DNA of 64,000 bases, taken from the NCBI GenBank assembly GCA_014549065.1, contig JACDOX010000109.1, forward strand, positions 1,305,162 to 1,369,161, written 5' to 3'. This document shows, piece by piece, positions 44,830 to 57,210 of the stretch. The stretch comes from Cardinalis cardinalis. Lineage: Eukaryota; Chordata; Aves; Passeriformes; Cardinalidae. Numbering within the stretch: position 1 is the first letter of the stretch; every line of letters begins with the position of its first letter. A program made the translations under genes and the position numbers. Under the pieces are notes generated by a model that had not been told where the DNA came from, ran no database searches, and saw only the letters and a list, made by a program, of their open reading frames with translations.

Positions 44830-46390
44830 GACAACATTTTGGTGCTGGTGCTGGGCAAAACTGACTGGTGGAAGCTGGACCTGCTGCTCCTGAATAAGGA
44901 AGAACTGTTTTGGGAATGCTTGGCTGCAGTGTCATGAGATGGCTGGTTAAGAACCTGAGGGAACTGAGAAGAGCAAGTAATACAATAATCACTCAAAATT
45001 TCAAGCACTGGACTTTGGCTTGTTCAAGGAACTGGTAAGCAGAATCTCCTGGGAGTCTGCCCTGGAGGGCAGAGAGACCTATGAGAGGTGCTTGATCTTC
45101 AAGGACAGCCTCCTCAAAGCAGCAGAACAGTCCATCCTGATGTTCAGGATGCNGAGCAGGTATAGCAGGAGGCCAGCGTGACTGAGCGCGGAACTCCTGA
45201 CTGATTTCAAATGCAAAAAGGAGCAGTATGGAGGCGAAAGCAGAGACAAGCAACCAAAAGGGAGCACAGAAATATTGCCTGGGCATGTAGGAACAGACTT
45301 GGGAAAGTTGAAGCTCAGCTGGAGCTGGAACTGATGAGGTTTTTGGAGTGTNAGCAGGTTATTTCTACACGCAACACATGGGAGACCATAGAAGATGTGG
45401 GCCCTCTGCTGAATGAGGCAGCTGNTGAAAATCATGGGAAAAGGTTCAAGTGTTCAATGTTTTGCCTTGGTTTTCATAAGCAAGACTTACTTTCAGTTCT
45501 GTACACACAGTGGCAGAGCTNGAGGGAGGAGNTGGTACACACATTGAAGAATTAAAGATCTTGTAGGTAAATGAGGCACTATGAGCTCATGGGGTCAGTC
45601 ACGATGATCAGAGGCTGCTGAGGGGCTGAAGATGTTCAACATCTTCTTTGGTGGGCCCTGATGAGACACAGAGCATCCTTGGAGAGTCTGCAGGGGATGC
45701 CAGGGCAGGACAAGTGGCTGGTGAGCTGGCCAGAGGAGTGAGCTGGGAAATGGAGGCCGGGTCCTCCACCTGGCACAAAACACCTTATGCAGGTGTGGGG
45801 GGAACATCTCTTCACCTGGGGAGCTGGGGGTCCTGCTGGGCCCCACATCCAATGTGTCATTGACTTGGCTCCTGCAGCAGTAAAAGCCAGTTCTTGCTGG
45901 ATTGCCTGGCCTGGCCATTCCCCTGTGCTGTAGCTCATCAGGATGTGCTGCTGGAGCACTGCATCCTCTTTGGGAAGCACAGAGAAGCTGGGGAGACCTC
46001 AGGGAGCTGTGCTGGGCCAGCAGCNGGGCTGGTGCCAGCAGGGAGAGCCCTGACTGATTTAGCACCTGCCATGACCCAAGGGCTGGAGAGGAGATGGAGC
46101 CAGGCTCTTGCCAGGTGTGCACAGCAGGAGGAGAGGAGGCTGCTGCTGTGGATTAGAGCAAAGAGAAATCTGACCGAATAGAAGGACAAAATCCTTCACA
46201 GCACAAATATTCCAGCACTTGAACCGTGAGAAATTGTAAAATTCCCCCTTTGGAAAGTGGAAAATTTGGAATTTTCACTTCCTGAACNTGGCCAGCAAAG
46301 GTCCTGAACAACCTGATGGAACCTGACATTGGACTGGCTCTGTGAGCAGGGGTTTGAAGGAGAAGAGCTTCAGAGGCTCATTAGTATTTC
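44830..46390 (+). mobile_element. Degenerate CR1 LINE, ORF2 part to 3' region
   Basis: The sequence is collinear with CR1 over about 1.5 kb. CTTGGCTGCAGTGTCATGAG and GACTTTGGCTTGTTCAAGG come from the endonuclease side. The interdomain follows at 45180-45450, with translated pieces such as QATKREHRN, ACRNRLGKVEAQLELEL and DVGPLLNEA. Later come TGTTCAACATCTTCTT and GAGCTGGGGGTCCTGCTGGG from the reverse-transcriptase C-terminal side, and at 46080-46360 the block CTGGAGAGGAGATGGAGCC with CCTGAACAACCTGATGG near the 3' end. Large parts of the reverse transcriptase core are deleted, and stops and frameshifts are frequent. It is a dead copy, not a gene. Confidence 0.82.
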
Positions 46391-49293
46391 TGGTTTTCTG
46401 ACAGAGAGAAAAGCACTGGGCAAGAGCAATAGATGAAGCAATGAGAATATGGTGAGTTCTTGTTTCTGCTTACACCACATCACTTTTGCTTTGTGCTCTA
46501 TTTAACAAGCAGAGAAAGAGAAAACATTGTTTTGTTCTCTTTTTTTTCTTCTNCCCAAAATCATCAAAAAGGTGTAGGCAGATGTGCTGAAGTATGCAGA
46601 TCTGGGTGTCACATANTTGTTGAAATTGCTGTCTAATATCAATGAAATAACGTAAGTTATAACTGATAATTTATTTTGGGGAGATGTTTTTTATCATCAA
46701 TAGCAGTTTTGAATGAATCCTAGCAACAGGTTAAAAAGGACCTCAGTGTGTACGACCTGAACTTTCACAACAAAAATAATTCAGTGCAAAAAAAGAAATC
46801 ATTTCAGTAGAAAAATAAAATATTTAATATGTTTTTTCTTTACAAAACTATTGTAGCATGGACAGGAAGATAATACAAGGACATCTCTGAACAGTTAAAA
46901 TACTTTAGAAAGCAAAGTACTTGGCAGCCACTGGCACCTGCTGAAAACACAAGCCCATGCTGGAATACCAGGCTTCTGCTGAAATATGTACTGAGTGTAT
47001 TTTTGTGTTTTAAATATGACTTCCCATGCTGGTATTTGCAGGTGCATTGTACTAAAGCGAACACAATCATTTTGTTAATTGCAGTTCAAGCTCATTAGGG
47101 AACTATAAAGGCAGAAGAATGAATGTAACCGTGCATTAAATGGTAAATGATTTTGGGGTGGGAAGCAGTCAGGTGTGCTGCCCCAGGCTACGATTTTCCC
47201 CAAATTAACATACATAGCAAAGAAAGAAAGAATGAGGCGGGTGGGAAGAAAGAAAGGCCACAGGTCACCAAAGCAACCCTCCCAACCTCCAGTGGTGCTG
47301 GAGGGAATTGTCAGCTGCACAAGTGCTCGCTCTGCCTGGGACTGGCTCACACCAGCACGGGTTTGGTACTGCCTTTTGTTTCATCCCAACCAAAATTAGT
47401 GAAATCCAAACCACCTCAGCGTTGTGAATGTGAAACTGAGCTCTGGAAGGTCACAGCACAGCCTGTGAGACCTCTGGCATGGGCAGCGTTCATGGCTTGT
47501 GCTGCAAGCCCATCTTGAAGCAGCGTGTGCTTGAGCAAACAGCCAAACATTTCCCTCAGAGTGTGTGGAAGGTTTGCAAACTCGAAAATGTGTTTATTGC
47601 AAAGCTTGGTTGCTTCCCTCTCCCTGCTGGACTCTCGAGCCAGCAGGGATCCGTGGAATTCCAGATGCTTGGACAAGCACATTTTGCTGCCTCAGAATAA
47701 TAATCACAGAGTGAAATCAAAACCTTGGCCAGCACTTGAGATCGGAGCAGCAACCCTGAGTGTCTCAGGGGTTGGGTCTCTACGTGGACACAGCTCCAAG
47801 AGTTGTTCCTTTGCCTGGCCCTGATTTGGATCCTCTGGAAAAGCAGGCTCATTTCTGTTGCCCCTTGTTTTCTGCTTTTCCTTTGCTTGGAGTGGAAATA
47901 GTTGTTTTGAGCAAGGAGAAAGGTGCTGGGAGAACTGAATGCAGAACTGAGTGAGAATTTTCCCCTGCAATGATTTCTACTCATACTGATAGGGGTTGTT
48001 TTATGCAGTAACCCCCTGTAACCCTCTTTTTTTTTTCCTTGGCTCTTGTCCATTTCCCAAAATCATTTCCATTTTATGCTGCTCTAGTGCTCTGTTTAAG
48101 CAGTCTCCAAAGGCAGAAGTTTTGTGACTTTCAGAATATATCTGTAATAGTTGAATGGCAGTTGAGGTGCAAATGACCTGAGGTTTTTTCTTAAAGCTTT
48201 CAGAGAAAAAGCTGTTTTCTGTCTAGTCCTAAAAANTTCCTTTGATAGAAAAGAGAGAGAGAAGTACCATGATTTATTAATGCCTCTGTCTGGTAAAACA
48301 ATATACTCCTTACCCAGTATTTAATCATTTTGGGTTCAATTTCTTTGTTCTTTAGTTGTTTCCCAAAGAGAAAACAGACTTCTGTGGGCAGTCTTTGCTC
48401 CAAGCTTAAACATAGCAATGAAAAGCAATCAGTCCAAATTAGCAAAAGTGTGTATAATAGTCNCTAATTTTATAATTATTCACAAAAATAATTGCACTCT
48501 AAAGCCCCAGAAGTGCACATAATAGGCAGGAGGATTAGTGTTTTTTTTCTCCTCCCTCTCATGTAGCTGGTGCTGTGTAGGGTCAGGGGAGAGCTTCTGG
48601 AATGGACTCNGTTGAATCTTTTCCAGCAAATGCTCTGTTCTTTGAAGTCCCAGCTTTGGCAGCTGCAGCCAGCTTGACTGTCCAACATGAGACCAGTAAA
48701 ACCAGATTTTGCTGGTAGACCCAGTCTCTGTGGTGGCTTCCTTTTGAAGAACCAAATATGGACAGTTCATTTGCTTTTGGAGGCACCTCGTATGTAAGGA
48801 GATGGATATTTGTTCCTAACAGCTTAAACACAGAGGTGTCTTCTCTTGTCTGCTGGGTCTGTTCCCAATTAATTCACTTGCAGCTTTTCTTTGCACATTT
48901 ATTTGCCTATTATGTGTAGTAGGTCTGCAAAGACAATGTAGGCAACTTTGTGAGTCTAAAATGAAAGTTCTCAGCTTGAGGTAGACAGATGATGAGCTGC
49001 TCAGCCTGGTGANGGAAAAGTAAGAATAAAAACCACCTTGCCTGCCAGCTGATCAAAAGTCATAATATTAAAAAAGCAGCCATGCCCATGGCTAGACTGG
49101 TACAAAAGTCACCCTTATTAGTGGTGTATAGACAAATATAGCAGAAATACTTCGTAAATATTATAGGAAGGAATTTCAGCCATAGTGGGGTTTTCTGTTA
49201 TTATGATAGGTGGATCTGAAATCTAAAACTTCCCAGGCTTTTGCTGTAAATCAGGATAAACCCTTCTCTTCACATTGTAGGAGTGGCAGAACT

Positions 49294-49325
49294 ACTGTGT
49301 GTGTGCGTGTATGTGTGTGTGTGTG
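49294..49325 (+). repeat. Imperfect (TG)n microsatellite
   Basis: TG dinucleotides are interrupted by CG and TA. The minus-strand reading produces the His-Thr run inside a spurious long ORF. Confidence 0.95.
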
Positions 49326-51179
49326 GCACGTGGCTGAAGTGGGACTGACACCAGCTTTTTGGGAAAAGGAAAAAAGAGGTTTTTCTTGCCTTGAAACAGC
49401 GAGAGATCCCCCAGTTTGAGCAGCTCTAGCACCACCGTGCTGCTGAGATTTGGCAGCAGAGTGACTTTCACTTTGCTTTGCTGCCAAACTCGGCCACTGA
49501 AGGAACATTTCAAAGCTCTCCCCTTGCACGTGCTCGGCTGATGTTTGAGGGGAGCCCTGGAAACCCTGGGATCTGCAGAGCTGCCTGGGGCTTCTCCCTG
49601 CTCTGGGGCTCGGCTGGGTCTGGCCCTCGGGGAGATGGANGGAGGGAGGAGCTGCTGTGTGATTGCAGCTGCGTTTCCAGGAGGGAGGAACCTCGGGAAC
49701 GCCTGCATGGCTGGGCAGGATCTCTGCGCTCACAGTGCTCTGCCCCTCCATGCATACATACATACATAGGGAATGGAGCACGAGACTTCTGTGTTTTGGG
49801 GAGGTGATACGGCAAAGTTTGGGTTCAGCATGTTTCCTTCCAGAATCCTGATGTGGAGCTGGCATTTTTCCCTTCCAAATGCTCCAGACAGAGCTCCTCA
49901 GCTCCCTCTTGGCTGCACAGCAAAAGGCACCGTGCTGTCTTTCACACAGGTCAGGTCCTACGTTTGCTTCTACTACTGGAGTCTCTTCAGCAACTCCAAG
50001 GGTCACAGCCCTCATGGAATTAGCTTCCAGCTGTTCAGTGGNTTTTTTGTAGTTTTATTTTGATTTTTTTTTTAGTCAAGAACATCACACACGTGTGCAA
50101 ACTGTATTTAAAAACGTTTAGGATATACCAAAATTATCTTGCAACTTTAATTCTCTTCCCAGCTCTACTCCCACTTTCTGTGCTGTGATACAGCCTTTAA
50201 TTAGACCACTACGATTACAGACCTGCTTGGGAATGAATCAGGGTTGTGTGGTAAAAGACACCATTGTCCAAGGATCTCTACCCCATTTCTGGCAGGAGTG
50301 GAAAGATGAATGGTGAGTGAGGTGGGGGTTTGTGGAAAGAGGAAAAAGTATTAAAGGCTGTTCAGATGTTCACTAGGGAATTAGCACTTTCAGTGCTTCT
50401 GCCAGAGTGANTCCAGGCAAGTTACTTAAACCAAACTATTCATGGGTGGTCACTAATTTAAATGTTCCTCATGTTCTGGATATCTGACTTGAGACTCAGG
50501 GTACTGACCAGAAAACCTGGGCAGTTGCAGGAGAAGCTCAGGAGACCTGCAGTGTAGAAAATACCANTGTAGAGTTCTGAAAAATGCAAAATCTTTGGCA
50601 TGCCTGATTGCACTGTCCCCATAGCCACGGATGCTTCAGCTCCCCTTTTCCTTCCTTGCTTCCCAGCCTGNGAAACTGGGGAAAGCTCATCCTTTATGCT
50701 GAGGAACATCAAAGATAAGCTCCTATCTGTGCCATGTGCAGAGGGCTGTGGCACTCCAAGGCACTGCTGCTCTGGCTCTGGGTTGAGCCCTGGGCTCATC
50801 ACACCAGGACCAGACAGCTCTGGGGCTCAGAGCAGCCCCTTTCTCTCCTCTGCCGGGNAAAGGGGACTGTGCCATCATGCACATGCATGAGGACAGGGAA
50901 AATGGCTCCATTTACCGTCATTCTGCCTTTTTCTCACTTTTGAGGGCTTGGCTTTGCAGGAACATTAAGTCGTCTTTATCTGTCTGAGTAGCAAACATCC
51001 CCATACACCCCCCAGCAAAAAAAATACTTTCCTAATGGTCCTCTGAGGCAGAACGCTGCCTTACTGGCTTGTTATTAGGAAGAAAACTTGGAGGCACAAA
51101 TGTTGATCTTCTGCTGCACAGCAGTTTATGGCTGGATAAAAGGTTTCTGAAAATAGGTTTGATTTAAATAAAACAAACT

Positions 51180-51380
51180 CTCTCCACTTGAATTTTTCAT
51201 GTGTGAAGGCTTCAGAGAGCGCTTCTGTAGACGTCACTGCAGCGCATGCCATTGCGTGCCAAATGAGAAGTTTCAGGCTCTTTGAAATTAGGCGTCTGTT
51301 ATCTCTTGCCTGGGGTTTACTTAAGGAAAACAAGAATTCAAAACATGAATGCGAGCAATCTTTACAAAAATACCCATGTT
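51180..51380. promoter_or_regulatory. Candidate enhancer with CRE-like site
   Basis: AGACGTCACTG at 51229-51239 holds a GACGTCA CRE core. It is followed by GCGCATGCCATTGCGTGCC, giving several CpGs inside otherwise CpG-poor DNA. AACATGAATGCGAGCAATC and TGTTTACAG (FOX-like) follow. Retained CpGs in AT-rich, repeat-free DNA often mark constrained elements. It lies about 18 kb downstream of the BMP2 polyadenylation site. Enhancer function is inference. Confidence 0.3.
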
Positions 51381-54300
51381 TACAGTTTGACCTTTACTTT
51401 CTAGTGTTTAACTGAGGGCTAAGGATTTGGACTTATGCTTTNGCTTGTAAATGTTTATCATCTAATAGGGATGACACCAGAGTTCTTGCAAAAATAAGAN
51501 TTCCTTGGAATAATGTGACTGAAGCAAGTTCCACAGTAAGGGNAAGAAAGGGAAATGATTGGGATTTTCTGGGCAGGTGTCCTTGCCCTGCCAGCAACCT
51601 CCTGTTCTTGGGGTGGCAGCACAGTTCCCCACTCCCTGGCCCCGTGCTGCTCCTGTCCCCAGGTAAAATCCAGAGCTCTGGGGGAGGCCCCAAAAGCCAT
51701 CCTGCCAAGCTGGTGGCAGTGCTGGGCAGGGGAAGAGCTGCAGTGGTGGGAGCCAAGGGACAAGTTCATNCCACAGTGTGAGCCTTGTGAAAGCTGTCTT
51801 GCAATAGTGGGGCTGTTCCTGCAGCTGTGCAGGAAAACCCGCTGGGTTTTGTCCTGGTTTTCTACAGAATTATGTAGGGGGCTGTAACAGTTGGAATTTC
51901 TCATCAATGTTTTTAAGAAGCTGAAGGAAGGAAAGGGGATGGGGTCAGATCTGGTGTAGGAAGGGCCACAAGGAGCCATCACGTAGCTCCAAGCTGTCAC
52001 TGTTTCTCCCTTACCACACAATATCCTGCTTTTCCAGGTTCCTGAGCACCTGAAGTTGTTGCCATTCTCTGCAGGGGATGCTGGGCTGCCCCTTAGCTAG
52101 AAGGTGGTGCATTCCACTGTGCCTTTTCCACAGGTGCAGGAGGTCAGTAGGAATTCAGTTCAGGAAAGGTGGCTCAAGGAGCCTTTCCTGCCTCTTTTTC
52201 TCTGCTGTTGTAAACATGCAGGGNTGACGTTTGGATTCCTCTGCTGTCAGTGAGGACAACTCTGGCTCAGTCTTTCATGGGTTTCTTTTATCAATTCTGT
52301 TTATTGATGAGCTTATTGCTTGATTTCTTTCCCTTCTTGTACAGTTTTTTCACTTGGCTGAAGAACAAACTCCTCTTCCCTCTCTCTTTGCATGTACTAT
52401 TCCTTTTCTTTCCCCCCAAATTTGGCAAGTGAATCAAATATGAAGCAGGTTGACAAGCTTCCTGCCAGTGTCTCCAGCATTAGATATGACTCATAAACCC
52501 AACCTTGAGGAGCTGTAGAAGTCCAATAAAACCTCTTCAAGACCTTGTTTTGGAAGGCGTGCAGGAATAGGGAGCAAGAGGTCCTTCACCATGTCATACC
52601 TTCCCTTCCTCTGCAGGAACAGGGCTGCTAAGTTTTGTTTCCTGCCTGCCTTTGAAGATGTTTTTTAGTCTATTAAGTAGTGCAGATATTCTGATGTTGA
52701 TGGTTTTGCAGGTCTGGTGGTNAGGAATCCAGTCCCACCTCTGCCCTGTCCTCCCTGTGTAACCTTGCCCTGCAGGGTAAGAGCAATGTGTGTGAAACAC
52801 AAGTTTTGAATCCACGGGACAATTTTTACCTGTAGAATAGACAGAGATGCAAACCCAATTTGTGGGGTTCCACATTTGTCCAATTTCCTGATAGAGGCAA
52901 AGTTGCTCATTAGCTCAAATGAACTTGAGAGCAGCAAAAAAAAATAAATTCCTCNAAGTTATCACATTGGACTCTAATCTCAGTTACAAGAGATGAGTGA
53001 CTCCAGTGGTTTGGGAAGACTATAGCAGGATGTAGCCCACCTTGGTTTATTAGTATATAATCCTGGTTCACTGTTAGCAGATAATGGCAATGCTGATTTG
53101 GTGTGAGTGCTGGAGGTGACCTATGGATGTGCCAGCTGGAATCATCTGGCCACAGGAAAAGCAGAGATTCTCAGATTTAAGACAGGCTTGCAGGCTGTTA
53201 GACTGGACATACATGTTTATTTAAATTATTTACTCTTGGTTAGCAAAGAACATTTTTTTTCCCCTCGGTTTGGAACAATTTGTTTCCCTGATTGGGTGGC
53301 CAGAATTTGGATTCAGATTTTGCTGAGAGAACTGCTTGACATGATCCACCTTGCTCAGTGTCTGCTATTTCGGGGTGCTTCAGCCATTTTCCCTCTGCTT
53401 TCAACACTGTGGTTTCTAAATCCTCTTCCTTTCAATGGCCAGTGGCAGATGAATTCCTTTTTCTCTCCTNTGATGGAGCAAAGGGAAAGTGCAGCCACTG
53501 GAACACCAATGTTTCCATCAAAGTTATATATCCTCTGTTAGGACAGCTTCCAAGTCCAATGAGAATTTATGTGGAACAGTTGAATTTAGTAGCTCAGCGT
53601 CTGAATAGTGCCATTATATTTTTTCATGCAACTTTCCAGTACTTCTTTCCACTTTANCCACTTTTCCAGCCAGGTCATTGTGCAGTGTTATCTCTGAAAC
53701 CACTGTCAGATAACACTGGACAATCAGTGGTACAGAACAGACATTGGGTGGTTAATTATCCACCCCTCTATCAGTATAGTTGTGACAAGGGAACTTGTCC
53801 TAATGGGGTGACTGCTAGGAAGCTGGCTGCTTTCCTCCATCTGCAAATGCTGGTTTGATGTTGCCAGCTGCATGTTTAGGTTCAGATTTTGGTATGTGCA
53901 CGCCAATTTCACTGCTGCTCTCATGTGCCTCGTGTGTGTCTCTCAGGTTTGTAGGGATTGCCTGGTGACCTGGATGGCAGCATCTCACCATGCAGTAGTA
54001 AAACAGAAAGAAATAAAAGGAAGGAGAAAATCCTCCTTCACCCACTAAAACACCCTGAAACACACACACANCCCCCCATCTCCATTAGAACATTTGAGCT
54101 GATTGTCAGCAAACATTTCCTCTCAGCTTTCTAAGCTGTGTGCTGGGCAAAGCAAACATCCTCAGAGTGGCAGAGTGTGGGCCCTGCCAGCCAAGGTCAG
54201 GGCTGCGTGACTGGTGCCGAGCTGTGGGTTTAAAATCCCACCTGTGACAGGAACAACACAGGATTTTACTGAAATGTGGTTTTTCTGGGCTTTTATCATG

Positions 54301-55250
54301 CCTGCATTGTATGGGCNTCTCTGCAGTGAGAGANGATCAGGTCTCTTAAAGGAGGGTCNTGCCCTGTGNTTTCTGTCCTTCTGTGACCTTTCCTTAGGTT
54401 TTGGGTGAAAGACAACCTCTGTGGTACCTATTTCCAGAAGTGATTGGGGAACAAGCTTCATCAAACACACTTTTATTCCCAAGCTTTCAGTTTTCAACNT
54501 AAGCTTTATTAAACCCAATTATAAGCAATTTTAAGTGTCACCACCAACACAGACANAATCATATTTAAACCCAAGGATCTGTTGTTAAGTTTCNAAACTT
54601 TTTTAAGCCTAACATCNCTTTGGTNGCCTGGCCCTTATATCCACCACGCCCCCNCCCCNTTTTTTTTTTTTTTTTCCTATTTCTGGTTTGTTGTTGAGCT
54701 CTCCTCGTTCTGTGTCAGGGCTGCAAGAGTGTGAAGCCCGTGGCGGGTGAGTGCTGCTCTGCCGGGGTGCCAGACTGTGCCCTGCAGCAGGGCGATGCTT
54801 CAGCCGGCGCGGAGGCCGCGCTGTGTCTCAGCGCCGTTCCTGTTGCTGGGGATTGGAAAAGCCGCTTGCTCTGGGAGCAGATGGCCACCTCTCCACCCAT
54901 CCTCTCAGGTATGGGGAGGCAGCCAAAACCCAGCTTAAAAGAGCAAAGCGTAACCTGTTCAAAGGAGTACAGAAAGGAACATTTTTTCAAACAGCTTAAT
55001 GAAGCACTTGTTAAGGACTGCCAGGGACAGATTTCCATTCTACACAGGATATTCATTAGGAAAGTAAACACCCTCCAGCACCATTTGTAGGAACAAAGCA
55101 GCTTGCATTTTCTAACGAGGTGTTAATTTAATGAAGGAGGGGACTGGCAGAGGAGCAGGAGGCAGCTACGAGCGACAGGCACCATTTCCTGGGAGGAGGG
55201 GGCGGCTGTGCCGTCCTGCTCTGCGGGGCGGTGGAGGAAGGTGAGAGCCG

Positions 55251-55775
55251 GGCTGTGCCCTCACGGGCAGGACCGAGCTCCCCTCAAGGCCAGGCCGAGC
55301 TGTGCCCTCACGGGAAGGGCTGGGCTGTGCCCACACGGGCAGGGCTCAGCCCCCCTCACGGGCAAGGCTGGGCTGTGCCCACACAGCCAGGGCCGAGCTC
55401 CCCTCACGGGCAGGGCTGGGCTGTGCCGTCACGGGCAGGGTCGAGCTCCCCTCACGGGCCGGGCTCCCCTCACGGGCCGGGCTGGGCTGCACCCTCACGG
55501 GCAGGGCCGAGCTCCCCTCACGGGCCGGGCTTCCCTCACGGGCAGGGCTGGGCTGTACCCTCACGGGCAGGGTCGAGCTCCCTTCACGGGCCGGGCTCCC
55601 CTCACGGGCAGGGCTGGGCTGTGCCCACATAGCCAGGGCCGAGCTGCCCCTCACGGGCAGGGCTGGGCTGTGCCCACATAGCCAGGGCCGAGCTGCCCCT
55701 CACGGGCAGAGCTTCCCTCATGGCCAGGGCCAAGCTGCCCCTCACGGGCCGGGCTCCCCTCACGGGCAGGGCCAG
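55251..55775 (+). repeat. GC-rich minisatellite, about 24 units
   Basis: The array is built from short units sharing TCACGGGCAGGGC, in three length classes. The 25-base unit ends CTGGGCTGTGCCC, the 23/24-base unit ends CGAGCTCCCC, and the 18-base unit ends CGGGCTCCCC. From 55404 to 55601 they form three 66-base higher-order units (25+23+18): 55404-55469, 55470-55535 and 55536-55601. From 55602 to 55699 they form two 49-base units (25+24). Because 66 is a multiple of three, all + frames stay open for long stretches and give proline/glycine-rich ORFs up to 176 codons, which I judge non-coding. Confidence 0.97.
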
Positions 55776-56929
55776 CCCTGCGCTGGAAGCTGGGCATGTC
55801 TGGAGCTCCCCAGAGCCGCGAGTCTCAGCTGAGCGNCACAATCCCCTCAAGGCGATGGCTTCAAGGTAACCTTATGGGCGCTTTTTTCTCAGGCACAAAG
55901 ATTGATGGGATGTATCTGCAGGGGCAGCTTCCCCTTTGCTGCTTCTGGGCAGGAACTCAGAAACCCATTTGAGTGGTGGCCATGTTCCAGGGCCTGGAGC
56001 CTTGAGTCTTCCCAAGTCTGTTCTCAGGGTCCCTGATGCTTATTGTGACCCCAGGGCAAGGTAAAGTTGCAGGTCCTCAGGTGTCAAAAGACCCAGATTT
56101 TTGTTTCACAAGGAAAAAAATCCTGTGGAAGGGTTTCACATTTTCTCCCCTAAAATGAAATGAAAAAATTCCAACTAATTTCCTGTCTGTGGGGAATTGC
56201 CCTTCTGAAGCTCATCCCACACACAAACACTCATGAAATGTCACAGCTTCTTGCAAAACAGAAGCATGGTAGATCAGCCACCGCTGCTCTTGTTAAGATA
56301 CCCATGGATCTGTGACTCNCTGGCCAGACAGAGCTGGTGCAGAGCTATGGTGTGCTCAGCTGTGGGTCATCCTGAGCGAGGCACAGCTCCCGGTCACTCA
56401 CACAAAGGGGTGGAGTGTCCCAGCTGGCTTTTCTGGAGAGGTGAGAAGCACCCGGAACCTTCGCCCTGCTGCACTGGGGATGGAGGTAAGGTGTGTGCTC
56501 CCAGCATGAGCCAGGTGTCACTGAGGGAGGGCTGGCAGGTGGGGGCAAGTTTTTCTGCATCTCATGCCAGGACTTTAGCCTCAAGGTTATCCCTTATTTT
56601 CATACATGTGTGTAATTCTCACCAGGGAATTTCTACCAGAGCATCCAACCAGCAGAGTCACTCCCTGTGGGGACAGGCCCAAGGCAACCTGCCCTCCCAG
56701 CTCTGGGAGAATGGGAATGCCTGTGGAGCTTGGCTGGGACGAGGTTTAGGAGTTGGAGGGAGAGCACACGGCATGAGGCCCAATCTCATGTAAGGTCCTG
56801 TCCTGGTGTTTGAGCAGAGCACTCNGCACACGGGAGAGGAGAGCAGAAACCAGGCCACAGGAGCAATTCTGGCTGTGACCCCATACAGTCATTGGGAACA
56901 CTGGCACAAATGAGGTCATTTCTCATGTT

Positions 56930-57210
56930 TATATTTCTGCATGCATTGTACAATCCCCGTTCCTCCTCCTCGTGTCACTGAGATGTGAGGGGAATTTCCT
57001 GCGCACGCACGGCATTGTTGTTGCAGGGTTTTGTGAGCACAAACCACTTTAAGCGGCGAGGAGGAACAATGCTCTGTTCTGGCAGCAAAAACACAAAGTT
57101 GGGAAAACTCCCACTCCCTCAAATCATTTTCCTTCTGGCTGCTTGATGAGTATTTTATTTGAAGATTAGGAGAAGCGGCCGCATTTAGCCGCGGCTGACT
57201 CGCTCCGGCT
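56930..57210. promoter_or_regulatory. Candidate enhancer with SOX and RUNX motifs
   Basis: The palindrome ATTGTACAAT (56945-56954), GGCATTGTTG (57011-57020), CAAACCACTT (RUNX-type core at 57041-57047) and GAACAATGC (57064-57072) fall in about 130 bases. A CpG cluster with GCGGCCGC and CCGCGG sites follows near 57175-57195. SOX and RUNX factors drive cartilage and bone expression, where BMP2 acts, so a skeletal enhancer is a reasonable guess. Conservation and activity are untested. Confidence 0.35.

Larger units (their letters stand above)
46391..55100. other. Intergenic DNA, no gene recognised
   Basis: No coding sequence is recognisable. The 254-codon minus-strand ORF at 49251-50015 runs through a (TG)n tract and lacks any motif. 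AT-rich 46600-46870 contains ATAACGTAAGTTAT (46647-46660), a small inverted repeat. The block 50080-50270 has the palindrome CACACGTGTG (50088-50097), with an E-box. A candidate element at 51180-51380 is listed separately. The stretch 54300-54660 is unusually dense in n and ends in a long T run, suggesting poor assembly. Confidence 0.6.

Noticed and set aside
45211..45555. 114-codon ORF as a host gene
   Set aside because: Its translation matches the CR1 interdomain and contains ambiguous codons, so it belongs to a dead LINE.
49251..50015. 254-codon minus-strand ORF
   Set aside because: It includes a translated (TG)n microsatellite and no motif. Alternative frames are equally open.
53107..53858. 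Two overlapping ORFs of 144 and 166 codons
   Set aside because: They occupy different frames over the same AT-rich DNA with no recognisable protein feature.
55208..55832. Pro/Gly-rich ORFs of 133-176 codons in three + frames
   Set aside because: They are a by-product of a 66-base repeat period in GC-rich DNA. All three frames are open, which is not coding behaviour.
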